Below, piece after piece: positions 52,801 through 61,380 of a stretch of DNA of 64,000 nt (its first letter is position 1; the number at the start of each line of letters is the position of its first letter). The notes under the pieces were generated by a model. It did no database searches. It was not told the DNA's origin and was given only the letters and a program-made list of their open reading frames with translations. This stretch comes from Flavobacterium gyeonganense (GTDB lineage Bacteria > Bacteroidota > Bacteroidia > Flavobacteriales > Flavobacteriaceae), in contig NZ_CP121112.1 of assembly GCF_029625295.1 (NCBI RefSeq), positions 3,224,001 through 3,288,000 on the forward strand. Reading direction: 5' to 3'. Position numbers and translations under genes: made by a program.

Positions 52801-53437
52801 TAATCTCTACAGAATGAAGTTCCATTACATCCGGAACAAGAACAGCATCAATTATTCTTTTATTATTAACAGGTATTGTTACTGTTTTAAAACCCAAAGA
52901 GCTAAAAACAATAGTATCATTGGGCGAAACTCTCATTCGGTAATCACCCTCTTTTCTGGTAATATCCCAGGTTTGTTTTCCTTTTAAAACTACATTTACT
53001 CCAAGTAACGGCGCACCTTTTTTATCGGTTACCCTTCCTGTAAGTTCGTATTCTGATTGTTCAGGTCTTTTTTTATTTTTCTTCACAACAACCTGCTTAT
53101 CAATAATGTCATAGCTTAAATTGTTGTTTTTTAATGCACTGTTCAAAATTTCTTCAAAAGTAGCATCTTTCTCTAATGTTATCGTATTGGCTGTGCTGAG
53201 CACTTCATCATTGTAAAAAAATACGTAATCCGTCTGCTTTTCTAGAGTAGCAAAAAAGTCTATTAACGGAGTGTTCTTAAAACGGGCATGCAATTTATTT
53301 TGTCCAAGGGAAGGGCTGGCATATAAACTACACATACTGATCCAAATAAATGCAGTGACAGATCTCATAAGCAGCAGATATAAGTAATACTGATATCGTT
53401 CAGAAAAGAATTTTTCTGAATTATGTTTTTTATTCAT
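49877..53437 (-). CDS. SusC/RagA TonB-dependent transporter with STN signalling domain
   Basis: The 1186-residue outer-membrane protein starts with a signal region, then an STN domain (~50-110, LIDFFATLEKQTDYVFFYND). Next come a carboxypeptidase-D-like beta-sandwich (~133-205), a plug (~225-340, with ESITVLKDAAAAAIWGSRAA) and a 22-strand barrel ending in NCSF. The STN domain marks a signal-transducing transporter that touches a FecR-type anti-sigma factor; fecR and the ECF sigma gene lie immediately upstream. It imports a substrate with SusD using TonB energy. The 170-base gap to fecR contains a strong hairpin. Confidence 0.94.
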   Translation of the reverse strand: MNKKHNSEKFFSERYQYYLYLLLMRSVTAFIWISMCSLYASPSLGQNKLHARFKNTPLIDFFATLEKQTDYVFFYNDEVLSTANTITLEKDATFEEILNSALKNNNLSYDIIDKQVVVKKNKKRPEQSEYELTGRVTDKKGAPLLGVNVVLKGKQTWDITRKEGDYRMRVSPNDTIVFSSLGFKTVTIPVNNKRIIDAVLVPDVMELHSVEITVSNGYTEIPKERVTGSFEVMGAKELAEVPTVDIASRIEGKMAGVKVDPRTGTISVRGTNNYSGSGRPLIVIDGFPQSTEDFNFSRRGVPGASILSYLNPDDVESITVLKDAAAAAIWGSRAADGVIVVVTKKGKKGDPIINFNATTTIGEKMDLGKLRVMNTSQYIDYEKDLVNGGFVVDNISDWQAKNPSAAQEIMFQQKRGTISISERDRLLNQLGQNDNLGQINKYLLRNSATRQYDLSVSGGSDKSTYYLSLGFNKDEAAMRGNESQSYNITLNNSFQLKSFLKLNTGINYVTSSFQTNTTANEALSNVSNFALRPYDMIADENGNGIDRYIIFRPEVAKGFEKKGYLPWTYNYLDELNYSNVVTKGANIRLNASLTATVNSWLNFEASGMFTSIGNKTKSLSELDSYFSRNMINEATSVSTAGKLVYGIPVGSYLYNTNIANQSQSMRFQMNINKNFNQDNALHFLAGSEVREERREGSSQRYYGYNTDTNSSTSVNPTIYYTTIYGWQNIIGTSDNSINKYRERYLSYYGLGSYDFMNRYHISGSVRFDDFNLLGASRRTRALPLWSVGGKWDINKEFFLREVSWLNNLSARVTYGKAGSTPPGGFGSQSAIISVGSVDFNTQLPTASISLPENTEIKWETTKTVNFGLDYAVFNNRLRGSADLYYKKTNDILTSLPFNPTSGWSFLTYNTASLKGHGIDLNISGLIINSGFKWNSSLTFAYNTNEVTDSRFQATTTSQYLSGITKEGSPIGYLYAYKWAGLDANGQSTVYKKDGTIINSTQGISMINKDDLKYMGRTIAPYFGGFMNDFSYKNFRLGVQITYYAGHVFRNTVLQNYPTYAGVQYGAVAKDELIADRWRQAGDEMITNVPGLSNISFNSLNRFQNADINVLPADNIRLQQISLGYNVPAEWLQKTFIKSLSFNFAARNLGLLWVKNDEGIDPQYLSNNNYNTLAPQRNYSLQFNCSF

Positions 53438-53493
53438 AATTTTGTTTTGAATTTAAGATGTAGTCAATATTTATTAACTACAGTTCTACAATG

Positions 53494-53528
53494 CCAAAAG
53501 ATGCGCCAACATCTTTTGGTTTTTTTTG
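53494..53528. promoter_or_regulatory. Hairpin in the susC leader
   Basis: CCAAAAGATG (53494-53503) and CATCTTTTGG (53510-53519) form a perfect stem. The eight-T run follows on the plus strand only, so for the minus-strand susC transcript this is a stem preceded by A8, not a terminator. It could block antisense transcription or act in mRNA processing. Confidence 0.5.
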
Positions 53529-53608
53529 GTTAGTTAAACAAATAAGAGGCTAATATGATTTTAATGGTCTTATTTCATAGGCTTTAGTGGTTTTGGTTGA
53601 TTTTTTTA

Positions 53609-54667
53609 TTATTTAATTGTAATAGTTCTTTGATTAACATTTACCTGACAAGTATTGTTTGTAATACTTGACAACGCATCAGCCAGTGAATTAAGGTTTT
53701 CATTTAAAGCAAATGATCCTGAGTAACTGGTGTTTAAGTTTAAATTGGCTCCTTTTATGAATTCAATTTTATAATATTTTGAAAGTTTGTTTAAAATGGT
53801 TCCTAAAGACTCACTTTTAAAGCTGAAGTAACCCTCACGCCAGGATAATACCGACGAAACATCTCTTCCACTTTCTACTTTCAGGTTTTTCTTGTCTTTA
53901 TTGATTTTACCAATCATTCCCGGAGTTAGATCCTCCTGAAGTTCCTGGTTTTTTAAAATTCCTTTTTTGGTGTAAGTAATTCTTACTTTCCCTTTCAATA
54001 ATGCAGTTTGAATAGTCTCGTCTTCAGGATAAGAGCTCACATTAAAAACCGTTCCGAGAACTCTCACATTACAGTCTTTTGTTTTTACAAAAAATGGTTT
54101 TGTTTTGTCATGTGAAACATCAAATGCGGCTTCTCCGGTTAAATAAACCTCACGAATTGAGCCAACAAATTGAGTTGGATATATTAACGAAGAACCAGAA
54201 TTTAACCATACTGTTGTACCGTCAGCCAATACAATCTGAGTTCTTTTTCCGTAAGGAACATTAACAGTATTAAAAGAAGCTGTATTGCTTGTATTGGTAT
54301 TTATGGCTTTTTTTCCAATAAGAACCTGTTCGCCATTCTTGCCATAGCTTATTACGGAACGCTCATTTACAGCAATAGCTTGCTTATCCTGTAAAACAAG
54401 TGAAATGTTTTCTGAATCAAAATTTATCTCCGTTTTTTCCGCACTTGCTGCAAAACGTTCTAAATCAGTTAAAGGTTTTTCGTCAGTTGAACGGTTTATA
54501 TATAGTCCAGCTAATAGAATAATGCTTGCTGCAGCAAAATAAGCCAGCAGTTTTTTTCTTTTTTTCCTTCCGGATTCTTTCTTTTCAAGCTGAACTAATC
54601 GATGACGAATCTGTTCCTTTAAGGATTCCTTTTCATCATTCGGTATATTGTTAAAATTAATTTGCAA
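53609..54667 (-). CDS. FecR-family anti-sigma factor
   Basis: The 352-residue protein has a cytoplasmic N-terminus (~1-42), one membrane helix (LLAYFAAASIILLAGLYI, ~43-60), a FecR domain (~140-235, with GSSLIYPTQFVGSIREVYLT) and a C-terminal DUF4974 domain (~275-350) with YYKIEFIKGANLN. It holds the ECF sigma factor at the membrane until the STN domain of the SusC partner signals substrate. The sigma gene lies 73 bases upstream and susC 171 bases downstream. Confidence 0.93.
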   Translation of the reverse strand: MQINFNNIPNDEKESLKEQIRHRLVQLEKKESGRKKRKKLLAYFAAASIILLAGLYINRSTDEKPLTDLERFAASAEKTEINFDSENISLVLQDKQAIAVNERSVISYGKNGEQVLIGKKAINTNTSNTASFNTVNVPYGKRTQIVLADGTTVWLNSGSSLIYPTQFVGSIREVYLTGEAAFDVSHDKTKPFFVKTKDCNVRVLGTVFNVSSYPEDETIQTALLKGKVRITYTKKGILKNQELQEDLTPGMIGKINKDKKNLKVESGRDVSSVLSWREGYFSFKSESLGTILNKLSKYYKIEFIKGANLNLNTSYSGSFALNENLNSLADALSSITNNTCQVNVNQRTITIK

Positions 54668-54740
54668 AACGATTATTTTTGGGTGTATATCTTTAAAGAG
54701 AATGATTCTTTAAAAACATAGACAAAAAAATAACCTTTTT

Positions 54741-55286
54741 TTAAAGTTTTTTTCGAAGTTCTTTTAAACATCTGTATATCAGTGTTCTACAGGACTCTAT
54801 TGAGATTTCTAAAATAGAAGCAATTTCTTCATAAGGTTTGTCTTCATTAAATCTGTAGAATAATGCTTTACGCTGTTTTTCGGTAAGTTCCTGCATGGCA
54901 AAAGCCAGTTTTGAATTTAGTTCAAGAGTGTTTTCCTGATCTATTAAAGCATCTTCAAATGATGCTTCTTTGGGCGTAATATAATCGTATTCAGTATTTA
55001 AGTGGAATATTTTCTGAGAGGCCTGATTTTTTTTTAGAATATTTCGCTGGGTAATTTTAAAAAGATAAGACTTTACATTTACACTTTCAGACAAACCGCT
55101 TCTGTATTTGTAAATATCCAGAAAAACATCATGAATAGCATCTTTTGCAATTGTAGTATCTTTAGTATACTGTAAAGCAAAGGTTAACAAAACATCAGCA
55201 TAGATATCATATAGCGTTTCAAAAGCGGGAATATCGCCTTTTTTAATCTGCTGCCATAAATATATATCTGTAGTGGTATTCTCCAT
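54741..55286 (-). CDS. ECF-type RNA polymerase sigma factor
   Basis: The 181-residue sigma-70 factor has region 2 (~25-90, with DAIHDVFLDIYKYRSGL) and region 4 (~125-180, with ELTEKQRKALFYRFNEDKPY and a helix-turn-helix in EEIASILEISIESCRTLIYR). It lacks regions 1 and 3, as ECF factors do. Paired with fecR next door, it probably directs transcription of the susC-susD-peptidase genes. An exact housekeeping -7 box lies 32 bases upstream of its start. Confidence 0.93.
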   Translation of the reverse strand: MENTTTDIYLWQQIKKGDIPAFETLYDIYADVLLTFALQYTKDTTIAKDAIHDVFLDIYKYRSGLSESVNVKSYLFKITQRNILKKNQASQKIFHLNTEYDYITPKEASFEDALIDQENTLELNSKLAFAMQELTEKQRKALFYRFNEDKPYEEIASILEISIESCRTLIYRCLKELRKKL

Positions 55287-55768
55287 TTATGGATGAATTG
55301 TTTTTGGTATTTACTGGCAAATCTACTAACTTTTATCAGTTAAACGGGGGATGTTTCAAATATTTCGCATGATTTTGTTTATTTTGATTAAAATAATAAA
55401 GATTATTTTGTTAAAATCAATTGTTTTTTTTGATTAAAATCATTCTATCCTGACCCTATACTTACGATAAATACGTTTTTGAAGTAAACTTTAAATTTTA
55501 AACAAGCGATTATTACAAGATTTTTATTGCCAGAATAATCTAAAGCTTTAATTTGTCTAAGCTTTTTTTTAGAAGAAAGGTGGAAAAATTACAAGTTACA
55601 AAATTATATAGTTGAAACATTTGAAACTAAAAACCCACATAAATCGTCCTGTTTGAAACGAAATATATGGGAAATTTAATATATGATTTTAACTGTTATT
55701 TTAAACCTGACATGCGAAGTGCTTATCTGCAGAAACCAGTTCAGTTAACCGGGAAGGTATTAAATAAA
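55287..55768. other. Intergenic region upstream of the ECF sigma gene
   Basis: This 482-base AT-rich gap holds the sigma-gene promoter at its left end. Near 55540-55570 there is a short AAGCTT-type inverted pair with a T run on the plus strand. A 66-codon plus frame across its right end overlaps the neighbouring gene antisense and is not supported. I see nothing else in it. Confidence 0.5.
55318..55325 (-). promoter_or_regulatory. -7 promoter element of the ECF sigma gene
   Basis: The minus strand reads TAGATTTG, an exact TAnnTTTG, 32 bases before the ATG. The -33 region has no clear TTG. Confidence 0.45.
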
Positions 55769-56224
55769 TTATTGGTTGTCTTTTCTGTATTCTCTCATTC
55801 TATCTCTTGCCTTATCTTTATTTTCTTCCTGATTTTTTTTCCATTTGGTATATTGATCGGCAGTTAGAATCTCTTTCATTTTAGCATCATTTGCATCTGC
55901 TTCAGCTGTCATTTCTTTTCTGAGAGTTTCTCTTTGCTCAGCAGTTAATTTTGTGCCTTTTTCCCTTTGTTCTTTTCTGGCTTCTCTCAGTTTTTCAGAT
56001 TTAATACTTCTTTCAGCGATCAGCTGTTTTACCTGTTCCTGCTGTTTTGCGTCTAAGTCTAAGTCAGAGGTTAATTTTTTCAGTTGTCTTTCATTGCGTT
56101 GTTCCGGTGTCATTCGCTCTCTTTGTTCACGCATTGGTCTTTGATCCATATCACCGCCATCTCCATCTTGTGCGAAACTTGCTATTCCAACGAATAGTAA
56201 AGTCGCAATAAATAATTTTTTCAT
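55769..56224 (-). CDS. Hypothetical secreted helical protein (Spy/DUF4890-like)
   Basis: The 151-residue protein has a signal peptide (MKKLFIATLLFVGIASFAQ) and an almost wholly charged, Gln/Arg/Lys/Glu-rich helical remainder. Repeated LT-x-EQR motifs are visible: MTPEQRNERQ, LTAEQRETLRKEM and LTADQYTKWKK. This layout is like periplasmic Spy/CpxP-type or DUF4890 proteins, which are thought to act in envelope stress; the assignment is by pattern only. It stands alone on the minus strand, downstream of nothing obvious. Confidence 0.7.
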   Translation of the reverse strand: MKKLFIATLLFVGIASFAQDGDGGDMDQRPMREQRERMTPEQRNERQLKKLTSDLDLDAKQQEQVKQLIAERSIKSEKLREARKEQREKGTKLTAEQRETLRKEMTAEADANDAKMKEILTADQYTKWKKNQEENKDKARDRMREYRKDNQ

Positions 56225-56395
56225 AATTTGTTTTTTTTTAATGGTTTACTGATGTAAGACAATAAATAAAACAAAAGGTTTAATTATTTAACATAATTTT
56301 ATTTTTTTATTTAGCTGAAGGGTGTTTAAATTGGTTTTTTGATTAGAATATCTTCTGTTTGTAAGTGATCCAATAAATACTTCTTTTTAGGATTT

Positions 56396-57934
56396 TTAAA
56401 CGGAAAGCTTCTTAAGTTTAACAAAGCCACCTCTGTTTTCCTGTCGTTTTAAAGATTGTGAAACAATTAAACTTCCAGTAGTAATCATATTTAATAATTC
56501 GTAAAAAGGCACACTAATCTGGTACGTTTTTTCCATCTGCTCCATTTCATTTTTCCATTTTAAAAGCTGATCTTTCGCATTTTGTAAATCATTATCAGAT
56601 CTTACGATTCCTGCGTTTTGCCGCATCAAGTGCTGAAGTCTGGGTTTTAATTCGGCCAGATATTCAGGATCAATTTCAGGCTTAGCTGTTTTTCCTTTCT
56701 CTGAAATTTTATAATCAGTTGTTTTTATTTCTAAAGCAGGAGTGGCTAAGTATTCATAAATTCTGCCGGAATAAACTAAAGCTTCCAGTAATGAATTGGA
56801 TGCTAATCGATTTGCGCCATGAAGACCAGTCTGAGAACATTCGCCACACGCAAATAAATTGGAAACAGATGTTTTTCCATTAGTATCAACCACAATTCCA
56901 CCGCAGACATAATGCTGTGCAGGCACTACCGGAATCCAGTCTTTGCCGATGTCAATTCCTGATGTTAAACAGTGCTCATAAATCATTGGGAAATGCTTTT
57001 TAAAAGATTCAGGATTAAGATGTGTACAATCTAAATAAACACAATCATCACCGGATTTTTTTAGTTCCAGGTCAATACTTTGCGATACAATATCCCTGGA
57101 AGCTAATTCTTGTCGTGAATCGTAGTCCATCATAAAACGATGTCCTTGCCTGGTACGCAGATAAGCACCGAAACCACGAACAGCTTCAGAAATCAAAAAC
57201 TTAGAACCTGTGGAGGCTTCATAAAAAGCAGTAGGATGAAATTGTATAAACTCCATTTCTTTAATAGTTGCTCCGGCACGATAAGCCATTGCAATTCCGT
57301 CCCCCGTTGCGATTACAGGGTTAGTTGTATGTCCGTAAAGATGTCCGATTCCGCCGGTAGCCAATATCGTAAAGTCTGATTTGTAAGTTTGAAGCTGTTT
57401 CGTTTTTTCATCTAAAACAGTAATTCCCAGACAGTAGTTTTCTTCAGTAATTAAATCGACTGCAAAATGATGATCGAGCACAGTAATATTATTTTTTTGA
57501 CAAACCTGCATTAAAATAGCGCGTTCAATTTCATAACCCGTCTGGTCTTTATGATGCACAACACGATTTTCAGAATGACCACCTTCTTTACCTAAATTAA
57601 GATTGCCGTCCGGATTCTTGTCAAATTTGGCACCCCATTCTATCAGTTCTTTCAATCGTTTTGGGCCTTCGGTAATAACCATTTTTACAATGGCTTCATC
57701 ACATAATCCGTCTCCGCAAATAATTGTATCACTGATGTGCTTCTGATACGAATCTTTGTTTTTGTCAATCACAATGGCAATGCCGCCCTGAGCATATTTT
57801 GTATTTGATTCGTCAGTGTTTGATTTAGTAATAATAGTGATATTTTTTTTCGGAAATTTTTCTGCCAGGCGAAGGGCAAGTGTCAGTCCCGCAACACCGG
57901 AGCCAATAATTAAGTAATTTGTATGTATCATCAT
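56396..57934 (-). CDS. nadB: L-aspartate oxidase
   Basis: The 512-residue flavoprotein oxidises aspartate to iminoaspartate, the first step of NAD synthesis. It shows the FAD dinucleotide motif [18 protein letters not shown] at the N-terminus, [13 protein letters not shown] near 50, a substrate-side [12 protein letters not shown] near 230, and [20 protein letters not shown] near 365. The start overlaps the nadA stop by four bases (ATGA), so nadA and nadB are translationally coupled. A second Met directly follows the first. Confidence 0.95.
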   Translation of the reverse strand: MMIHTNYLIIGSGVAGLTLALRLAEKFPKKNITIITKSNTDESNTKYAQGGIAIVIDKNKDSYQKHISDTIICGDGLCDEAIVKMVITEGPKRLKELIEWGAKFDKNPDGNLNLGKEGGHSENRVVHHKDQTGYEIERAILMQVCQKNNITVLDHHFAVDLITEENYCLGITVLDEKTKQLQTYKSDFTILATGGIGHLYGHTTNPVIATGDGIAMAYRAGATIKEMEFIQFHPTAFYEASTGSKFLISEAVRGFGAYLRTRQGHRFMMDYDSRQELASRDIVSQSIDLELKKSGDDCVYLDCTHLNPESFKKHFPMIYEHCLTSGIDIGKDWIPVVPAQHYVCGGIVVDTNGKTSVSNLFACGECSQTGLHGANRLASNSLLEALVYSGRIYEYLATPALEIKTTDYKISEKGKTAKPEIDPEYLAELKPRLQHLMRQNAGIVRSDNDLQNAKDQLLKWKNEMEQMEKTYQISVPFYELLNMITTGSLIVSQSLKRQENRGGFVKLKKLSV

Positions 57935-58875
57935 TTGGATAATTCAATCATTCTTTCGATCGGAATTAATGCTTTTTGAATAATAGCTTCGGGTACAGTA
58001 ATTTCAGGACTTTCATTTACTAAACAGTCGTATACTTTTTGAAGTGTATTCATTTTCATGTAACCGCATTCGCTGCAGGCACAGGTATTGTCTTCTTTCG
58101 CAGGAGCGGGAATCAATATTTTTTCAGGAACTTGCTCCTGCATTTTATGTAAAATACCAAATTCGGTAGCGACAATAAATTTATTTCCCGAGTCCCTTTT
58201 GACATAATCAATCATTCCGGAAGTGGAGCCAATATAACTCGCAGTAGCCAAAATATGTGTTTGAGATTCGGGATGGGCAATGATTTTTGCATCCGGATGT
58301 TCTTTATACAATTCCAGTAATTTATCTAATGAAAAAGCTTCATGAACGACACAGGAACCATTCCACAATACCATATCCCTTCCTGTTTTGCTCATCACAT
58401 ATTTTCCCAGGTTTTTATCGGGGGCAAAAATAATCGGTTTGTCTTTCGGAATCGATTCTACTATTTTTACGGCATTGGCAGAAGTGACCACAATATCTGT
58501 CAGGGCTTTTACTTCTGCAGAGCAATTCACATACGTAATCACAAGATGGTCAGGATGCTGATCCGTAAATTTTTTGAATAAATCAGGAGGACACGATTCA
58601 GCCAATGAACATCCGGCATTTACATCCGGAAGAATCACTTTTTTGGAAGGATTTAAAATTTTGGCTGTTTCGGCCATAAAATGAACTCCGGCAAAAAGGA
58701 TAATATCAGCATCTGCTTTTGCTGCTTCCTGAGATAATCCCAGACTGTCGCCAACATAATCAGCGATTTCCTGAATATCTGTCTGCTGGTAATAATGTGC
58801 TAAAAGGACAGCGTTTTTTGCTTTTTTGAGTTTTATAATCTGCTTTTTTAAATTTTGTATTTCGATTTTATCCAT
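57931..58875 (-). CDS. nadA: Quinolinate synthase
   Basis: The 314-residue enzyme condenses iminoaspartate with dihydroxyacetone phosphate to quinolinate and holds a 4Fe-4S cluster. It shows [20 protein letters not shown] near the N-terminus and Cys-containing segments at [36 protein letters not shown] and [15 protein letters not shown]; three of these Cys bind the cluster. It overlaps nadB, so NadA and NadB made together can pass the unstable iminoaspartate on. A CopD-like gene ends 27 bases upstream and may be in the same operon. Confidence 0.95.
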   Translation of the reverse strand: MDKIEIQNLKKQIIKLKKAKNAVLLAHYYQQTDIQEIADYVGDSLGLSQEAAKADADIILFAGVHFMAETAKILNPSKKVILPDVNAGCSLAESCPPDLFKKFTDQHPDHLVITYVNCSAEVKALTDIVVTSANAVKIVESIPKDKPIIFAPDKNLGKYVMSKTGRDMVLWNGSCVVHEAFSLDKLLELYKEHPDAKIIAHPESQTHILATASYIGSTSGMIDYVKRDSGNKFIVATEFGILHKMQEQVPEKILIPAPAKEDNTCACSECGYMKMNTLQKVYDCLVNESPEITVPEAIIQKALIPIERMIELSK

Positions 58876-58902
58876 TTTTTTTAAGAATTATTTATCTAAT
58901 GA

Positions 58903-59352
58903 TTAGAAGCCTCCAAACCGAATGAAAGATCCAAAAATCAACATTACAATACCGATTGTCGTAACCGATAGGATATGAAAAGTCATTTCGGGTAATTTAC
59001 CCGGATTGGTTTTCAGTTTAGGCAAAACCCGAAATTGGGCGCTTAAGGCAAAAGCTGTGGTTGTGAACAATAAAATTAATTTTGATGAAACGACGCTCTC
59101 GATTGGAGTCGCGAACTGAAACCAGTAATCCAGGGTTACGCCATATTTATAAGCCATCAAAATGCCTGTTACAATTAGTAAAAACAAGGAAGTCATGCCT
59201 ACAGGTTCGTATTTCTTTTCGTAATACAAAATAATCTCAGGATCTTTTTCTTTCAATGACTTAGGCAGATAGGCCACACAAAGCAGAATATGTCCACCGA
59301 CCCAAATGGCAGCGCTCAAAAGATGAATGATTAAGAGAAGATGGTGATTCAT
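58903..59352 (-). CDS. CopD-family membrane protein
   Basis: The 149-residue protein has four hydrophobic segments and the CopD-like opening LLLIIHLLSAAIWVGGHILL with its conserved His and Trp-Val-Gly-Gly. EPVGMTSLFLLIVTGILMAY follows near residue 55. CopD proteins are linked to copper handling, but many short members have no tested role. It lies 27 bases upstream of nadA on the same strand, so it may share the transcript; a functional link to NAD synthesis is not evident. Confidence 0.82.
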   Translation of the reverse strand: MNHHLLLIIHLLSAAIWVGGHILLCVAYLPKSLKEKDPEIILYYEKKYEPVGMTSLFLLIVTGILMAYKYGVTLDYWFQFATPIESVVSSKLILLFTTTAFALSAQFRVLPKLKTNPGKLPEMTFHILSVTTIGIVMLIFGSFIRFGGF

Positions 59353-59506
59353 GATTTTTATGTTGAATTATAATTTTTTCAGGAATGTAATTTTATAATA
59401 TTAAAAAGGAATCAGAAATGATTTTTATCATGTTTTTCCTTTTAAAAATGGTATTATTTTGTTGTAATCACTTAAGTAGAAACAGCAGTGATTTCATTGT
59501 TTTTGA

Positions 59507-59534
59507 TTTGTAATATTGTAAATTGGTAACTTTT
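59507..59534 (+). promoter_or_regulatory. Possible promoter of the ldhA-type gene
   Basis: TTTG (59507-59510), a 16-base spacer and TAACTTTT (59527-59534, one base off TAnnTTTG) resemble the Bacteroidota promoter. The start codon is 76 bases on. Confidence 0.3.
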
Positions 59535-59610
59535 GGTAGTACCCGAAAAGAGGAAATTGCGGCTTAATGATAAGGTGGGCCATGGTTAATAAAATTTTAA
59601 AACAGTAGTT

Positions 59611-60636
59611 ATGAGCGTAAATTCTATTTATAATAAAAAAAAGATTGCTTTTTTCTCGACTCAGCCGTATGATAAAACGTTCTTCAATAAGTATAATGAC
59701 GAATTTAGTTATGAGCTTGATTATTTTGAAACACAGCTGAATCCGCAAACAGTACTCCTGATCGAAAACGCAGCGATTGTTTGTGTTTTTGTAAATGACA
59801 TTGTCAATGAAGAAGTCATCAGGCAATTGGCGGAAAAAAATGTAAAAATTATTGCTCTGCGCTGTGCAGGTTTCAACAACGTCGATTTGGAAGCTGCCAA
59901 AAAATATAATATAAAAGTCTGTCGTGTTCCAGCTTATTCGCCTCAGGCAGTTGCAGAACATGCCATGGCCATGATTTTAACTTTAAATCGAAAAACACAT
60001 AAAGCCTACAACAGAGTCCGAGAACAAAATTTCGCCTTAAACGGTTTACTTGGTTTTGATTTATTCGGAAAAACAATTGGAATCATCGGAACAGGGAATA
60101 TAGGGAAAGCTTTCGCTAAAATTGCTTTAGGTTTTGGCTGTAAAGTATTGGCGTATGATATTGTCGAAAATGATGAAATGATCAAAGATGGCGTTTCTTT
60201 TGTAGGTTTAAATGAGGTATTCAAATCAAGTGATATTATTTCGATGCATTGTCCGCTGAATGATCAGACCAGGCATGTCATCAATAAAGATTCTATTGCC
60301 CTAATGAAAGAAAATGTCATGATTATCAACACCAGTCGTGGCGGATTAATTGATACAGCCTGTGTTATTGAAGGTTTAAAACAAGGTAAAATAGGCTATC
60401 TCGGAATCGATGTTTATGAACAGGAAGAAAAACTGTTTTTCAGGGATTTATCTGCAGATATTATTCAGGACGACGCAATTCAGCGATTAATGAGTTTTCC
60501 GAATGTTTTGGTGACAGCGCATCAGGCGTTTTTTACCAATGAAGCTTTGACTCAGATTGCATTGGTCACTTTTAATAATATAAAATCTCTTTTGGCGCAG
60601 AATGATATTGAAAATAAAGCTGCGTTATTAGTTTAA
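59611..60636 (+). CDS. ldhA: LdhA-type D-lactate / 2-hydroxyacid dehydrogenase
   Basis: The 341-residue protein closely follows the E. coli LdhA pattern: AFFSTQPYDKTFFN at the start, VFVNDIVNEEVIRQL, IALRCAGFNNVDLEAAK and VPAYSPQAVAEHAMAMIL. The NAD motif is GIIGTGNIGKAFA, and VTAHQAFFTNEA carries the catalytic His. It would reduce pyruvate to D-lactate in fermentative or low-oxygen growth. It is a different branch from the hydroxyacid dehydrogenase at 35.6 kb. A palindromic repeat 16 bases after its stop may also act as its terminator. Confidence 0.9.
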   Translation: MSVNSIYNKKKIAFFSTQPYDKTFFNKYNDEFSYELDYFETQLNPQTVLLIENAAIVCVFVNDIVNEEVIRQLAEKNVKIIALRCAGFNNVDLEAAKKYNIKVCRVPAYSPQAVAEHAMAMILTLNRKTHKAYNRVREQNFALNGLLGFDLFGKTIGIIGTGNIGKAFAKIALGFGCKVLAYDIVENDEMIKDGVSFVGLNEVFKSSDIISMHCPLNDQTRHVINKDSIALMKENVMIINTSRGGLIDTACVIEGLKQGKIGYLGIDVYEQEEKLFFRDLSADIIQDDAIQRLMSFPNVLVTAHQAFFTNEALTQIALVTFNNIKSLLAQNDIENKAALLV

Positions 60637-60651
60637 AATAATTTGTGGTAG

Positions 60652-60684
60652 AAACCTAACAGGTTTTCAAAACCTGTTAGGTTT
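60652..60684. repeat. Palindrome CCTAACAGGTTT family, copy 2
   Basis: AAACCTAACAGGTTTT (60652-60667) and its exact inverse (60669-60684) are 16-base arms. It is the same family as 16707-16733 and lies 16 bases after the ldhA-type gene, where it could act as a weak terminator. Confidence 0.78.
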
Positions 60685-60730
60685 AGTGTTTCGGATATTT
60701 TTTGTATCTTGATTACTTAAAATACAAATT

Positions 60731-61330
60731 ATGAAGCGTATAATTCTAATTTTAACCGGGATTTCAATATTATATTCCTGCCGAAATAAAGAAGCGGAAT
60801 CCAAAAATATAATCAAAGCAATTGTTCAGGATACTTTGTCTAAAACACTCGGCGGTACAGCAGACGTAAGTGATGATACAAGAAATGAAGATGATGCAGT
60901 TGAATTGATTCGTAAACAATTGCAGGTTTTTTTAAAGAAAGATCTTCCTGTAATGACGAAGGAAGACCGCTATTTTTACTACGAAGCTTTCGATTTGAAT
61001 AACGATCAGAAAAATGAATATTTGGTTGGTTTCTCAAACTCCTATTTCTGCGGAAGCGGAGGCTGCTCAGGTTATATTTTAAATCATGACGGAAGCCTGA
61101 TCAATTCTTTTACCGTAACTGATTTCCCAATTTATGTCACAACAACGCCAACTGAAAAGTTTTATGATTTGATTATGGAAAGCAGCGGAAAGTTTCATTA
61201 TATAAAATTCAAAAACGGAAAATATCCTTCAAATCCATCTGTCCAGCCCGAACATAAAGGAGATTTCCCGAAAGGAAGTTCAAAGGTTTTAGATATTCAG
61301 GGGAAGAAATTGGAGAGGTATTCGTTTTAG
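60731..61330 (+). CDS. Hypothetical lipoprotein
   Basis: The 199-residue protein has a lipoprotein signal (ILILTGISILYSCRN, Cys17) and a Lys/Glu/Asp-rich region. A compact domain follows with KEDRYFYYEAFDLNNDQKNE and NSYFCGSGGCSGYILNHDGS, whose two Cys may form a disulfide. The DLNNDQKNEYLVG stretch resembles repeat-type Ca-binding loops. I recognise no named family. The gene stands alone and ends just before a hairpin shared with the convergent nuclease-like gene. Confidence 0.72.
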   Translation: MKRIILILTGISILYSCRNKEAESKNIIKAIVQDTLSKTLGGTADVSDDTRNEDDAVELIRKQLQVFLKKDLPVMTKEDRYFYYEAFDLNNDQKNEYLVGFSNSYFCGSGGCSGYILNHDGSLINSFTVTDFPIYVTTTPTEKFYDLIMESSGKFHYIKFKNGKYPSNPSVQPEHKGDFPKGSSKVLDIQGKKLERYSF

Positions 61331-61340
61331 ATAAAAACAA

Positions 61341-61373
61341 AACCCCGACGGGCTTTTTAAACTTGTCGGGGTT
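61341..61373. terminator. Hairpin between convergent lipoprotein and nuclease genes
   Basis: AACCCCGAC (61341-61349) pairs perfectly with GTCGGGGTT (61365-61373). It lies between convergent gene ends and may stop both. Flanking T runs are short. Confidence 0.65.
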
Positions 61374-61380
61374 GAAAACT

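Noticed and set aside
55667..55867. 66-codon plus-strand frame with a hydrophobic end
   Set aside because: It overlaps the Spy-like gene antisense, and its hydrophobic tail is the complement of the Lys/Glu/Arg-rich coding region.
59494..59961. 155-codon minus-strand frame
   Set aside because: It is antisense to the start of the LdhA-type gene, Cys/Phe/Asn-rich and without family resemblance.
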